Positions 23,501 to 35,867 of a stretch of DNA of 64,000 nt are shown piece after piece (position 1 is the first letter of the stretch; every line of letters begins with the position of its first letter). The notes beneath the pieces were generated by a model. The model had not been told where the DNA came from, ran no database searches, and was given only the letters and a program-made list of their open reading frames with translations. The position numbers and the translations under genes are program-made. Location: contig NW_025813482.1 of NCBI RefSeq assembly GCF_021976095.1, positions 1,217,501 to 1,281,500 of the forward strand, given 5' to 3'. The stretch comes from Xenia sp. Carnegie-2017 (taxonomy: Eukaryota; Cnidaria; Anthozoa; Malacalcyonacea; Xeniidae).

Positions 23501-26500
23501 ATACGAGAATGATACGCGTATGATACGAGAACGATACGCGTATGATACGAGAATGATACGCGTATGATACGAGAACGATACGCGTATGATAAGAGAATGA
23601 TACGCGTATGATACGAGAACGATACGCGTATGATACGAGAACGATACGCGTATGATACGAGAATGATACGCGTATGATACGAGAACGATACGCGTATGAT
23701 ACGAGAATGATACGCGTATGATACGAGAACGATACGCGTATGATAAGAGAACGAGACGCGTATGATACGAGAACGATACGCGTATGATACGAGAACGATA
23801 CGCGTATGATACGAGAACGATACGCGTATGACATGCGTATCATACGCAAAATTATGTTAACAAATACGCGAGCGGTAGTATAAGAGTGAATCAACTTTCA
23901 TCATGTATCTAGTTGTTTATTAACTTTTCTCTGACAAGAACACATATTGTTCCATGTGTAAATCAAGCTTCGTGATTCTTAAAACTTGCCATGTGCTAGG
24001 ATGACGCAAACTCAAATAAAATGACATAATAACATCGCTAGGTCATAATTTGCACTAGAAAGATTTAACACTTTCAACCACACCACGCGTTTTTGAAGTT
24101 GATTACTTGTTTTGTCGTAAACTTACGTATCTTAGAAAATATTTTTGATCAACAAAAAGTGTAGAATAGTAACTCAGTGATTTAATACTACAATGAACAT
24201 ACGTATATGTATCATGAGGCAGAGGAATTTTAAATTCATTTTAAAGAAGTTTTAGTAAAGGTTATCATATTTGTTAAGTTTTTGTTTTCTAGGGAGCGTA
24301 CTTTGCTTGGAAAGCCACTGCAATGGGAAAAAATCACTTGAACGGACGAACATTCTTAGAAAAAAGGTAGCGGCATGTTTTTCATAATCCTTGTTGGTTT
24401 GTTATACGTACTCCATGAGGAAAAGATGTATAATTGTTTCCTATTATTTTAGGTATAACGATGATCTGGAGCTAGAAGATGCAATACACACAGCTATACT
24501 GACTCTTAAGGTTAGATACAGAGTGTTATAAATTCTAAAAATATGAAGTTCTTCTACGCATTGAAATGAATATAACTTGAACGCAATTGAAGCTGAGATT
24601 TTACAAGTATCCCCAGTCCTTTTACAATTTTTTTTAAAAAAACAGCAGTTTTTATTCGTAAATTCACCCAAAACACAACTTTACGATTGATTATTTTGCG
24701 TACGTATTTGTTAAAAAAATATTCAATTTTTGAAATATGCTGTAAAATAAAAATTCTAACAGAAAATGTGGCAAAACTTTACAACTAGCTAACTGTGGAC
24801 GTTCGTAAAAAAAACGCGCGTTGTTCAACGCTTTTTCTGCGTTGCGTATGAGAAGTTCTGAAATGAACTAGACTTCCATACCACAAATTTATGATATATC
24901 TTTATGAAATACATCTATTTTGAGAGTTTTATGAAACTTAACTCATTTACTCAAAGAAAATACAGCTTTTTCAAACCGAAAATATTATCATATATCTAGT
25001 AGCTATTAATAGTAGTCACAGAGACTCGCTCCAGTCTCCTTTCTGATTGAAAGTCTTTAAATCAAAATTATTGAAAAAACTTATCATCCTTCAAACATAA
25101 AAAAGTCAATATGTAGAAAGATATACTTCCTTGTATGATCTTTGTACTGTATGATATATCAAAAAGCAAAGGGAAAAGAACAAAATAACGAATGCCGACT
25201 ATATGCTGCGTACCATAGAAATGCGTAAACACATTTATTTTAATAAAAAAACAAAATACACCAACAAGTTAAAAAATATTTATTTACAAGATACATTTAT
25301 TGGAAATCTTGCTAAAAAACATCTTTAAGATGACAAAATGATTGAAGTTTGTTGACGAGTGAAAACTGTCTTTCATCGACCTCTACGGATCACAAAACTT
25401 TGAAAACAAGATTAATATCGTAGCGAATACTGTGGCTCAAAATCCTTTGCAATTTTCACTGATTTCGGATGCATAGCTAGCTACATTTTGTGATTAGTGG
25501 TGTTTAAAAAAATCAATGAAAAAAGCTTTAACACAACGCATTGCAGCAAAAAGTAATCCGTGTTTTGATTCTAACAGAAGCTATTCGAGCTAAACAAGTA
25601 AACAACACGCTTTTGTCTGTAGCTTGGCAACTTAAAATTTTCCCGGGGTGAGTTTTTATTTTTGCGATTGGCTTCAACCACTCACTAGGCTAAAGTATAG
25701 GAGTTTGCGTTCCAGTTATGTTTACCTCGATGGTTTTAGGCAATACGTATATTAGTCGTTATAATTTAGGTTTTTATTTTACTCTGAAGCTTTGACTGCT
25801 TTAAATTATGCTGCATTTAATGCACTTTTGACCGAGACCGAACTTTAAATTGCCAATTGCTCTTGTTCGACATTTAAAAGTTTTAGTTTTCTGAGAACAA
25901 CAGAAACTCTTTTAGCTCTTGGAATGGTTGAAAGTACAATGAGATTTCATTAATTTAAAGTTGAGTTTGATCATCTCTCAAACTTTCAGTTCAATCCAAT
26001 GTTTTTATCTGTTATACAAAGCAAACTGGCCGTAGCTAAAGTACGTTTGCTAACTGAAATACTAAAAGAATGACGTGAACAAAAATGGCCCTGACATTCC
26101 AGGTTTAAAGATCATTTACGTAGCTACATACCAAAAATAGCCAACAAAACTTTAAAGATATATTCACTTTCGATACTGCTCTTTTTTGTTCTATATTATG
26201 CAACGTTATCGATTCAAGCAGTATAACTTTTCCTTTCTATTCCCGCGTTTAGTGTTTTAGCAAACTCAGTGTTAAATTCCTGTTTTTGCGTGGCATCACT
26301 TGTAAATACTTTGGTCATCACAACTGTTAAAACAATAACTCTCATAAGAAATGAATTATGATGTTTTAAACTTTAAATAGAAAAAACAAATGTGCTAACT
26401 GTCTTTTTTCAATAGTGCTAGCAGTTCAAGGTTATTCCTTTTTCAAAGTGACTAAAATTGAATTTTTTTAACGTTGCTCAATTTACAGGAGAGTTTTGAA

Positions 26501-26602
26501 GGTCAGGTGACAGAGGACAACATAGAAGTTGGAATTTGTACATCGTCAGGATTTCGACGTCTTCAGCCTGCCGAAGTAAAAGATTATCTTGCTTCAGTGT
26601 AA
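20560..26602 (+). CDS. PSMA2: Proteasome subunit alpha type-2
   Basis: One of seven non-catalytic alpha subunits forming the outer rings of the 20S proteasome. Exons: 20560-20597, 20783-20859, 21476-21545, 21868-21926, 22593-22715, 23174-23255, 24293-24366, 24453-24510 and 26489-26602 (stop 26600-26602), about 231 residues against 234 in human. It opens [20 protein letters not shown], the conserved alpha N-terminus that gates the pore, and continues [52 protein letters not shown] and TEDNIEVGI, matching the family closely. Exon 3 is one base short: the encoded block [18 protein letters not shown] needs four Gs where GGG stands at 21484-21486. Since the rest is intact and the protein is essential, a sequence error is likelier than a pseudogene. 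A 0.5 kb minisatellite element lies in intron 6. The exonuclease copy is divergent upstream (20124), 0.4 kb away. Confidence 0.95.
23331..23877. mobile_element. TIR element with an internal palindromic 22-base minisatellite, PSMA2 intron 6
   Basis: The left end TACCGCTCGCGTATTT(c)TTAACATA is inverted at the right end as GTTAACAAATACGCGAGCGGTA. The tetramer AGTA overlaps both borders and may be the target duplication. Between the ends (about 23350-23840) run some twenty copies of a 22-base unit, GATACGAGAACGATACGCGTAT, with occasional C-to-T or A changes. Each unit contains the perfect palindrome ATACGCGTAT. The reading frames across it are repeat artefacts. Confidence 0.85.
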
Positions 26603-27494
26603 CAACGTAAAGTGTTGTGAGTGTGTCAGCTTTCATGACAGCATTCTCTTGAATTTATCGTTTTCATGTAGACGATGTCTAACATGAGAAAAACTGTGTT
26701 TTTGTAAAACGACCAAAGTAAAAAACGATAATTCAGTACGTGAACGAGTTAAAAATTTATCTTGATTCCATGCATGGTATTGCGACTGTTTACAAAGAGC
26801 GCTTGTTTTCCCTTCTACTTTAGAAATAAAGTTTGGGATTGGGACACTGGTTAAGAATATGCGATTTGTGACAGAAATTAAGAGAATTATATTTTTTGAT
26901 AATAGTTTTGATTAAGGGCAGCTCTTTGAAGTTGCATTTAAATCAAAGGTGGCATGCAAGTATGGGTCACTATACGATAAAAATTTTTTGAAGTAGCACG
27001 ATCAATTTGCAGGAATTGTTGTAGGCTCTTAACACATTTACAAGCTGACGTCCAAAAATGAATTCTTTGTCAAAGAAACTACTGGTTCCACACTTATCAA
27101 TATGCTAATGGGTGTAATATCGTTTTTAATTTCGTTCTTAAAATAGCAATAGTAACCTCTATACATGCTATCTCCGTTATCTTTCTTTTCATTGTCCTCA
27201 TCCCTAAATACAGTTCCTGTCACCTGTCCAATTCTTATCAATCATAACTATAAATTAAACTATTAAATTATCTGTTTACTACAGGTAGAAGGAATCCTAA
27301 CATACCACCTACATATTATCTCCAAATATTTCTCCTTAGTTTCATGTTGGTAAAGACCTTATCACACAAAAAAGTTAAAGCATGCAAATCTTTTTTCAAT
27401 CAAGAGAATGGGCTCGAAAGCCGTCACATGTTTTCACAGTTTAAAGCCATAGAATTACATACGGCATTTCTTTCTTGAAACATATTGGAACAAG
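26603..27494. other. PSMA2 3' UTR and intergenic spacer
   Basis: AATAAAG at about 26824 is a candidate polyadenylation signal for PSMA2. No other gene or strong repeat was recognised. Confidence 0.4.
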
Positions 27495-27960
27495 GATAGA
27501 TATCAAATTGGCAAGTCGTCCTCCTGCTATTATTCAACCTATGATATTTTATTGCCTTTATAGGGTAACAAACTCAACAAGGCGTGTTCTAAACGATAAC
27601 ATACAATCTTACCAAACTAATTGCCATATTCCTTATACTTTTAGTCTACTCCACAAAAAAATTGGAAGTCTTCAAATTCATTGAAACAATTTCACGGTTC
27701 TTAAAATTTCTATTTTGGTAGACAGAAATTGAGTTATTGTACCATTCACTTGTGTTTGATGATATCGCCTAAGGTTAGCCACCAAACATTTGCATGTTAC
27801 AATACAATACAATATAACATTTATTGAACTCTCCCGAGGCTCTTCAGAGCCAACTGCAAATAAAACAACGGGATGTTGCTTTACTTCACAAAGACGCTAA
27901 TTTTTGTGTTGTTTAATGAAATCAACATCAGCTTCCACAACTCAAGGGAATAATGGTGAT

Positions 27961-28746
27961 TTACTTTTCAAGTTTACTTCGTTGTTCGAGAAGCAAAATT
28001 CTCGTATACTGCGGTAATCTAACATAGTTTGAGCTGACGTATCCATTTGAACAATCAAACATCCATCTGGATAGGTCTGACCTACAGTTCGAAACTTGGT
28101 ACCAACCAGAATGAAATTCTTTAAGAATACTTGAGTTAATGTAGCCAGAATCGCGTAGATGTAGGTAAGTTCCTTTAATGCTATAGAAAGCAACTTTCAC
28201 TCGTTCTCCATCACTAGGTCCAGCTGCTCGAACGCAGTAGTTTTCAGGCAAATAGTACGGATTTTTTACTTCGTCTTGTGTATGTTCAGGTTGAAATAGC
28301 ACTTGTTCTCTTGTAACGAAATGATCAAACGACGGTATCCATGATGAAGTAATGTAGTAATTGCTGGCATTTTGCATGTTTTTATCAGAACTGCTGCATT
28401 TTCTCCATGTAGTTGTATAGAACACTTGTTCATGTTTCTCGTTAAAAGTGAGGCAAATATACCGAGCAGGATTATCAAAAGTTGAACAAGATGGTGTTGG
28501 TCGAAATATAATTCGATCAGTGGCCATCCTGAATTGTGGTACAAAGAAAATTGATGCCACTGACAAGAGTATAAAGATAGTAAAACACGACACCATCCAT
28601 CTCAATCCTTTAGTTGCTTCTGTGTCTTTATAATAGACAGGATACAATATGTACAACGCAACACAGAATGCTAGTGAACTGCTTACAGGGTATTGAAGAA
28701 ACGCATCTATGAATAGCCCGCTCACCTGTATCACCAACTCCTTCAT
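27961..28746 (-). CDS. Two-pass membrane protein of unknown function, tandem copy 1
   Basis: Single-exon frame of 261 residues; I do not recognise the family. It has two hydrophobic segments near the N-terminus, about residues 12-38 (LQYPVSSSLAFCVALYILYP) and 48-72 (WMVSCFTIFILLSVASIFFV), then about 185 residues rich in aromatics and Asn with six cysteines that could form three disulfides. The tail from about residue 185 (VKVAFYSIKGTYLHLRDSGY) has a spacing loosely like one blade of an AbfB-type beta-trefoil; that is only a guess. There are several N-x-S/T sites, so the large domain may be extracellular or lumenal. The frame is kept intact in all three tandem copies, including one in-frame codon gain, which argues that it is a real gene. 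It is divergent from MRPL16 and could share a promoter with it. Confidence 0.75.
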   Translation of the reverse strand: MKELVIQVSGLFIDAFLQYPVSSSLAFCVALYILYPVYYKDTEATKGLRWMVSCFTIFILLSVASIFFVPQFRMATDRIIFRPTPSCSTFDNPARYICLTFNEKHEQVFYTTTWRKCSSSDKNMQNASNYYITSSWIPSFDHFVTREQVLFQPEHTQDEVKNPYYLPENYCVRAAGPSDGERVKVAFYSIKGTYLHLRDSGYINSSILKEFHSGWYQVSNCRSDLSRWMFDCSNGYVSSNYVRLPQYTRILLLEQRSKLEK

Positions 28747-28930
28747 TTATATTTGAGATCACAGACGCGATGTTATATTTTCGCTAGTAAACAAAGTTGC
28801 TCATCAAAGTCGATCACATTTCGCAACTCTAAAGCCGGTAGTGTTACTGTGTCTGACATCTATGATGTCATGTGAAAGTCAGTGTCTCTGAGTGGTCTGT
28901 GAATCATTTAACCAGTGACCCCAGAGAACT

Positions 28931-29517
28931 CTAGTCACCTGGAACAATATCTTCAACGAACTCAATGCAGCCTCCTTTGAAAATCAGATTTAAAGTTTTA
29001 ATAAAATTTATAAAAATACTCTTTTTCATTTGTAACACTTTTTTCTTCTCAAGCACTTCTCTTGATTTGCAGAACATAATTTGATTTACTGTAAAATTAC
29101 TCATGCTTTCAAATGGGTCAATAGGCAGTAGTATTATATTTTTTGGAAATCGCGTGTGTGCTATTTTCATTAAAACATCGAAGTAGGAGCACGAAACGTC
29201 ACACAGCTCCTCACTGCACTCATTTAACTGTATAGTCAAGAACAGCATATCTCAGTGCCTAACATATGCGTAGCATTGGTGCAAGTTTCTATTCTGACAA
29301 ATTATTCATTGAACTCAATGGCTGACTTGAGTTTGACACTTTGAGTTTGTCTGATACTGAAATGTAACATATATGTTTCCCTTATTCCACAATCTCTGTT
29401 ATGAATCTTATGATAAACTTCGAAAGTCGGAAAAATTATTTCGGATGTGCCTTTTGGTGGATGTCTTTTTGCGTATTCCCGCGAAGAAAAGAAAATCAAA
29501 ATTGTCAAAAATATCAA
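28931..29517 (-). other. Possible minus-strand coding segments between the membrane-protein gene and MRPL16 (unit 1)
   Basis: Two minus-strand frames, 28931-29248 and 29302-29517, read as fairly complex protein (FEVYHKIHNRDCGIRETYML; NQIMFCKSREVLEKKKVLQM) and are both kept in unit 3 (38046-38339 and 38449-38775). Unit 2 has lost the first by deletion. I recognise no family, and the second overlaps MRPL16 exon 1 in antisense at its end. They may be 5' exons, UTR or chance frames preserved by recent duplication. Confidence 0.2.
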
Positions 29518-29519
29518 CT

Positions 29520-31459
29520 ATGGTCGTGTTTCCGAAATTTGTTCCGTTTATTTCATGTAGATGTGTGTGTTCCCAACACAATTTGCCGCCACTTGGCCTT
29601 TTAAAATATGTAAGTTTTCATAAAGTGTTTTTATTTTTGTATCAGTGTATATGGGTTTCATTAAACAGAATTTTTGCTTGGGTGTACGTGTAAGGAGGAA
29701 CATTTTCAATCATAAATGACCTAACTTTACAGAAAATAATGCCTGACTGGCTTTATCTGCCAAACGCGTTTTTTTGTTTGGGGAAGGGGATACGTACATT
29801 GGAGAAGGGGAACAAACATGGTCTTTATTGCAAAGCTTTGAATATTGCCTAAAGATTTATGTTCATAAAAAAACACAGATTATTGTGTATAAACAATATT
29901 TGTGAATGCAAAAGATATACAATGACACATATGTCTACCACATATATGTCTACCAAGATTTTATTACTCAAACTTCATTTTGGGTTATAATATTTTATGC
30001 CTTGCCGACACTTGGAAAGCTTTATTTTCAAACCAACCTTGGTTAATGCTCTGTGGTGGAGCCAGTCTGCTTGTTTTGGTCTTGCTAAAAAGATTTTAAA
30101 AGATTTTTCTTTTTTTACAATTCTGTTGTTTTTGCCATGAGCAAACAAAGAAAAACTTGGATTTTCATTTCTATGAAAAAGGGCATTATATTTTTAGGAT
30201 GCAGATTTTGTGTGGGGTGATTTGGAAGTGTGCTCTATTAAACAAAAATCATGGTTATGTTTGCTTAGTCACTTGGTAACCCCTCAGTAAATCATCCTTG
30301 CTTTCTTCCTTTCAAACCTTCAAATTGGCAGTTTGGCCTTTTTTAATCCACTTAATCCAGGAAGCTATTGCTAGCACAGATTAAATTGTTTCTAAACCTT
30401 CAGAATTTTTGGCTTATAACTAACCAATTAGGCAGGTCGAAAAAATGCCAAATTACCCCCTACCCTCGAAAATTGCAAAATTTTGGTTTTTGGTGGTTTT
30501 ATCATTGTATGTTAGGTTAGATCTAATTTATAGCATACTAGAAGTTGGGTAAAATTGGAGCATGGGAAAGTCTCCACACTTTTGAAGATGATCTGTTTAG
30601 ATTCATGAGTTATTTTTATAAATGTGGTGCACTAACCTGGTCAGTTTTCATGATAAGTCAACAGTCAGATTAACATACTGATTGTCCCCTCTGGATGAAA
30701 AATTAGCAAAATTTTGTATTTTGGTGGTTTTATATATGTTTGGGTCATCTCTAAAACATACAAAAAGTTGGACAGAAAGCAAACGAAAGTGTCAAATTTT
30801 GAAGTTGGCTTTTTTCACTTGCACATTGTTTTCCACCTATGTGTGCAACAATAACTATCAATACGTTTTCTTGATAAATTAATAAACTTTTGATTTTTAC
30901 CCAGGTTTCCAGGATCAACATTTCAAATTAAAACTATGCTACTGATGTTGAATCACCACTTTTTTCCAAAAACTTTAGTGTTAGAAAACATTTCATAATA
31001 TGTACATATTATTTGCAGGTGTTTACTCCTAGTAACAGGCAGTCTGCCCGTTTATCATCAATCATACCTAAAGAAAGTCAGCATGTTGCACCAAGATATG
31101 ATTTTGTTGATCTGTATGATTTTGCAATCTATGCAAGAGGACCAGGACGAATCAAGTCAAAGACAATAGAAGCTGCAAGGATATCTATTGTAAGAAAAAC
31201 CAAAACTAGGCAATTGTGGAAAATTGAGCCTACAACACCAGTAACAAAAAAAGCCTTAGGCAGTCGTATGGGAAAAGGTCAAGGTAAAGTTGATCACTAT
31301 GTTGCCACAGTGAAAGAAGGTCAAGTTGTGTTTCAATTTAATTGTGACAATGAAACGAAAGCCAGTGAAGCTTTTAGGTTGGTGACTTTTTTACTACCTA
31401 TGAAGCTTTATTTCAGAAAGCGACCACCTGCTCAAAAAATAATGTGGACAGAATTTTAA
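29520..31459 (+). CDS. MRPL16: Mitochondrial large-subunit ribosomal protein L16 (uL16m), tandem copy 1
   Basis: Two exons, 29520-29609 and 31019-31459, phase 0 junction, 176 residues. Exon 1 encodes MVVFPKFVPFISCRCVC..., hydrophobic, basic and lacking acidic residues, consistent with a mitochondrial targeting peptide. Exon 2 carries the L16 fold: FAIYARGPGRIKSKTIEAAR, then IEPTTPVTKKALGSRMGKG and KVDHYVATVKEGQVVFQF, aligning with bacterial L16 (ARGRLTARQIEAARRA, RMGKGKGNVEYWVA) and human MRPL16 (GAIDHYVTPVKAGRLVVEM). uL16 sits near the A-site tRNA elbow and the peptidyl-transferase centre. The human protein has about 75 more residues. The start was chosen because exon 1 joins in phase and is conserved in all three units. 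Confidence 0.9.
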
Positions 31460-32341
31460 GATAAGATTCAATGAACATGGTTACCTTGTCATACATGTGT
31501 AACACTCACAGATAGAAATTTTGGACTTACTTAGTTGCTCAACATCTTTTGATAGATGATACGTATTTTGTTTACAATGAAGCTGAAGAGATGATTTGAA
31601 AAACCTCGGAAGTTTTCGTGAACCACCATAATATATTTTAGCATATATTGAGAAATAGTTTCTTGTTTGTATGAATTTATTTTGTTGTCTTATAAAGTGC
31701 TTGAGATCGTCCCAAAATATTCACATAAATAGAAGTGTTATCAAAGAAGTGTTATAGGACAGATATCAAATTGGCAAGTCTAAACTGCTATTATTCACCC
31801 TATGTTATTTTATTGCCTTTATAGGGTAACAAACTCAATAAGGCGTGTTCTAAACGATAACATACAATCTTACCAAACTAATTGCCATATTCCTTATACT
31901 TTTAGTCTACTCCACAAAAAAATTGGAAGTCTTCAAATTCATTGAAACAATTTCGCGGTTCCTAAAACACGCGGTTCTTAAAATTGCTATTTTGGTAGAC
32001 AGTGCCAGTTCTCGTGTGCATTTATTACATGATGGCAGGCGCGAACGGAGCAAGGATTTGGGGATGTGACACTAAAAAGTCTGTGATTTTTTAATTCATG
32101 TTATCAAGAAATTGAGTTATTTTACCATTCACTTGTGTTCGATGATATCGCCTAAGGTCAGCCACTAAACATTTGCATGATACAATACAATACAATATAA
32201 CATTTATTGAACTCTTCCGAGGCTCTTCAGAACAACTGCAAATAAAACAAGATGTTGCTTTACTTCACAAAGACGCTAATTTTTTGTGTTGTGTAATGAA
32301 ATCAACTTCAGAGTCCACAACTCAAGTGGAATAATAGTTAT

Positions 32342-33130
32342 TTACTTTTCAAGTTTACTTCGTTGTTCGAGAAGCAAAATTCTCGTATACTGCGGTAATC
32401 TAACATAGTTTGAGCTGACGTATCCATTTGAACAATCAAACATCCATCTGGATAGGTCTGACCTACAGTTCGAAACTTGGTACCAACCAGAATGAAATTC
32501 TTTAAGAATGCTTGAGTTAATGTAGCCAGAATCGAGTAGATGTAGGTCAGTTCCTTTAATGCTATAGAAAGCAACTTTCACTCGTTCTCCATCACTAGGT
32601 CCAACTGCTCGAACGCAGTAGTTTTCAGGCAAATAGGACGAATTTTTTACTTCGTCTCGTGTATGTTCACGTTGAAATAGCACCCGTTCTCTTGTAACGA
32701 AATGATCAAACGACGGTATCCATGATGAAGTAATGTAGTAATTGCTGGCATTTTGCATGTTTTTATCAGATCTGCTGCATTTTCTCCATGTAGTTGTATA
32801 GAACACTTGTTGATGTTTCTCGTTAAAAGTGAGGCAAATATACCGAGCAGGATTATCAAAAGTTGAACAAGATGGTGTTGGTCGAAATATAATTCGATCA
32901 GTGGCCATCCTGAATTGTGGTACAAAGAAAATTGATGCTACTGACAAGAGTATAAAGATAGCAAAACACGACACCATCCATCTCAATCCTTTAGTTGCTT
33001 CTGTGTCTTTATAATAATAGACAGGATACAATATGTACAACGCAACACAGAATGCTAGTGAACTGCTTACAGGGTATTGAAGAAACGCATCTATGAATAG
33101 CCCGCTTACCTGTATCACCAACTCCTTCAT
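32342..33130 (-). CDS. Two-pass membrane protein of unknown function, tandem copy 2
   Basis: 262 residues, nearly identical to copy 1 with one extra Tyr in the first loop (YPVYYYKD against YPVYYKD) and about a dozen substitutions, several of them conservative. All six cysteines of the large domain and both hydrophobic segments are retained. The family is unrecognised. The preserved frame in a recent duplicate suggests that the copy can still be expressed, but this is inference. Confidence 0.72.
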   Translation of the reverse strand: MKELVIQVSGLFIDAFLQYPVSSSLAFCVALYILYPVYYYKDTEATKGLRWMVSCFAIFILLSVASIFFVPQFRMATDRIIFRPTPSCSTFDNPARYICLTFNEKHQQVFYTTTWRKCSRSDKNMQNASNYYITSSWIPSFDHFVTRERVLFQREHTRDEVKNSSYLPENYCVRAVGPSDGERVKVAFYSIKGTDLHLLDSGYINSSILKEFHSGWYQVSNCRSDLSRWMFDCSNGYVSSNYVRLPQYTRILLLEQRSKLEK

Positions 33131-33611
33131 TTATATTTGAGATCATAAACGCGATATTATATTTTCGCGAGTAAACAAAGTTGCTCAACAAAGTCGATCA
33201 GATTTCACAACTCTTAAGCCGGTAGTGTTACTGTGTCTATGATGTCATGTGAAAGTCGGTGTCTTTGAGTGGTCTCGGAATTATTAACCAGTGACCCCAG
33301 AGAACTCGAGTCACCTGGAACAATATCTTCAACAAACTCAATGCAGCCTCCTTTGAAAAACTAGCATTGGTGCAAGTTTCTATTCTGGCAAATTATTCAT
33401 TGAACTTAATGGTTGACTTGAGTTTGACATTTTGAATTTGTCTGATACTGAAATGTAACATATATGTTTCCCACAATCTCTGTTATGAATCTTATGATAA
33501 ACTTCGAAAGTCGGAAAAATTATTTCGGATGCGCCTTTTGGTGGATGTCTTTTGGCGTATTCCCGAGAAGAAAAGAAAGTCAAAATTGTCAAAAATATTG
33601 AAATATCAACT

Positions 33612-35559
33612 ATGGTCGTGTTGCCGAAATTTTTTCCGTTTATTTCATGTAGATGTGTGTGTTCCCAACACAATTTGCCGCCATTTGGCCTTTTAAAATA
33701 TGTAAGTTTTCATTACGTGTTTTTATTTTTGTATCAGTGTATATGGGTTTCATTAAGCACAATTTTTGCTTGGGTGTACGTGTAAGGAGGAACATTTTCA
33801 ATCATAAATGACCTAACTTTACTGAAAATAATGCTTGACTGGCTTTATCTGCCAAACGCGTTTTTTGTTTGGAGAAGGGGAACATGGTCTTTATTGCAAA
33901 GCTTTGAATATTGCCTAAAGATTTATGTTCATAAAAAAAAACACAGATTATTCTGTATAAACAATATTTGTGAATGCGAAAGATATTCAATGACACATAT
34001 GTCTACCACATATATGTTTACTAAGATTTCATTACTCAAACTTCATTTTGGGTTATAATATGTTATGCCTTGCCGACACTTGGAAAGCTTTATTTTCAAA
34101 CCAACCTTGGTTAATGCTCTGTGGTGGAGCCAGTCTGCTCGTTTTGGTCTTGCTAAAAAGATTTTAAAAGATTTTTCTTTTTTTATAATTCTGTTGTTTT
34201 TGCCATGAGCAAACAAAGAAAAACTTGGATCACAGAACGAAACTTCCAACCTAACTTTCCCATTGTTTATTTTCATTTCTCTGAAAAAGGGCATTATATT
34301 TTTAGGATGCAGATTTTGTGTGGGGTGATTTGGAAGTGTGCTCTATTAAACAAAAATCATGGTTATGTTTGCTTAGTCACTTGCTACCACCCTCCTTAGT
34401 AAATCATCCTTGCCTTCTTCCTTTCAAACCTTCAAATTGGCAGTTTGGCCTTTTTTAATCCACTTAATCCAGGAAGCTATTGCTAGCACAGATTAAATAG
34501 TTTCTAAACCTTCAGAATTTTTGGCTTATAACTAACCAACTAGGTAGGTCGAAAAAATGCCAAATTACCCCCTACCTCTAAAATTGCAAAATTTTGGTTT
34601 TGGTATTTATCATTGTATGTTAGGTTAGATCTAATTTACAGCATACTAGAAGTTGGGTAAAATTGGAGCATGGGAAAGTCTCCACAGTTTTGAAGATGAT
34701 CTGTTTGGATTCATGAGTTATTTGTATAAATGTGGTGGACTAACCTGGTCAGTTTTCATGATAAGTCAACAGTCAGATTAACATACTGATTGCCCCTCTG
34801 GATCAAAAATTACCAAAATTTTGTCTTTTGGTGGTTTTATATATATTTGGGTCATCTCTAAAACATACAAAAAGTTGGACAGAAAGCAAACGAAAGTGTC
34901 AAATTTTGAAGTTAGCTTTTTTCACTTACACATTGCTTTCCACCTATGTGTGCAACAATAACTCAGTTTTCTTGATAAATTAATAAACTTTTGATTTTTA
35001 CCCAGGTTTCCAGGATCAACATTTCAAATTAAAACTATGCTACTGATGTTGAATCACCACTTTTTTCAAAAACTTTAGTGTTAGAAAGCATTTCATAATA
35101 TGTACGTATTATTTGCAGGTGTTTACTCCTAGTAATAGGCAGTCAGCCCGTTTATCATCAATCATACCTAAAGAAAGTCAACATGTTGCACCAAGATATG
35201 ATTTTGTTGATCTGTATGATTTTGCAATCTATGCAAGAGGACCAGGACGAATCAAGTCAAAGACAATAGAAGCTGCAAGGATATCTATTGTAAGAAAAAC
35301 CAAAACTAGACAATTGTGGAAAATTGAGCCTACAACACCAGTAACAAAAAAAGCCTTAGGCAGTCGTATGGGAAAAGGTCAAGGTAAAGTTGATCACTAT
35401 GTTGCCACAGTGAAAGAAGGTCAAGTTGTGTTTCAATTTAATTGTGACAATGAAACGAAAGCCAGTGAAGCTTTTAGGTTGGTGACTTTTTTACTACCTA
35501 TGAAGCTTTATTTCAGAAAGCGACCACCTGCTCAAAAAATAATGTGGACAGAATTTTAA
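33612..35559 (+). CDS. MRPL16: Mitochondrial ribosomal protein L16 (uL16m), tandem copy 2
   Basis: Exons 33612-33701 and 35119-35559. Exon 2 encodes the same 146 residues as copy 1, with only silent differences visible. Exon 1 differs at three residues of the targeting peptide (MVVLPKFFPF; LPPFGLLKY). The perfect protein identity of exon 2 beside changes in the leader fits purifying selection on the mature protein, or simply a very recent duplication. The intron has the same length class and sequence as in copy 1. Confidence 0.88.
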
Positions 35560-35867
35560 GTTTAAGACTCAATGAACATGGTTACCTTGTCATATATGTG
35601 TAACACTCACAGATAGAAATTTTGGACTTACGTAGTTGCTCAACATCTTTTGATAGATGATACGTATTTTGTTTGCAATGAAGCTGAAGAGATGATTTGA
35701 AAAACCTCGGAAGTTTTCGTGAACCATAATATATTTTAGCATATATTGAGAAATAGTTTCTTGTTTGTATGAATTTATTTTGTTGTCTTATAAAGTGCTT
35801 GAGATCGTCCCAAAATATTCACATAAATAGAAGTGTTATTGCATGTTTGTGGATGCAGATCGTCGAG

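Larger units (their letters stand above)
27495..31750. repeat. Tandem unit 1 of a three-fold gene-cluster duplication
   Basis: Starts with AGATATCAAATTGGCAAGTC, which recurs at 31757 (unit 2), a period of about 4.26 kb. It holds the minus-strand membrane-protein gene (27961-28746), a spacer of about 0.77 kb, and the plus-strand MRPL16 gene (29520-31459), and ends near ACATAAATAGAAGTGTTAT. Similarity to unit 2 is very high across coding and intergenic parts, apart from a deletion in unit 2 matching about 28985-29270 here. Confidence 0.9.

Noticed and set aside
23367-23894. 175-codon minus-strand frame
   Set aside because: It is a translation of the 22-base minisatellite and has no start context or homology.
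27961-28193. Short overlapping minus-strand frame (MLSIALKELTYIYAIL...) repeated in all units
   Set aside because: Shadow frame of the 261-residue membrane-protein gene.
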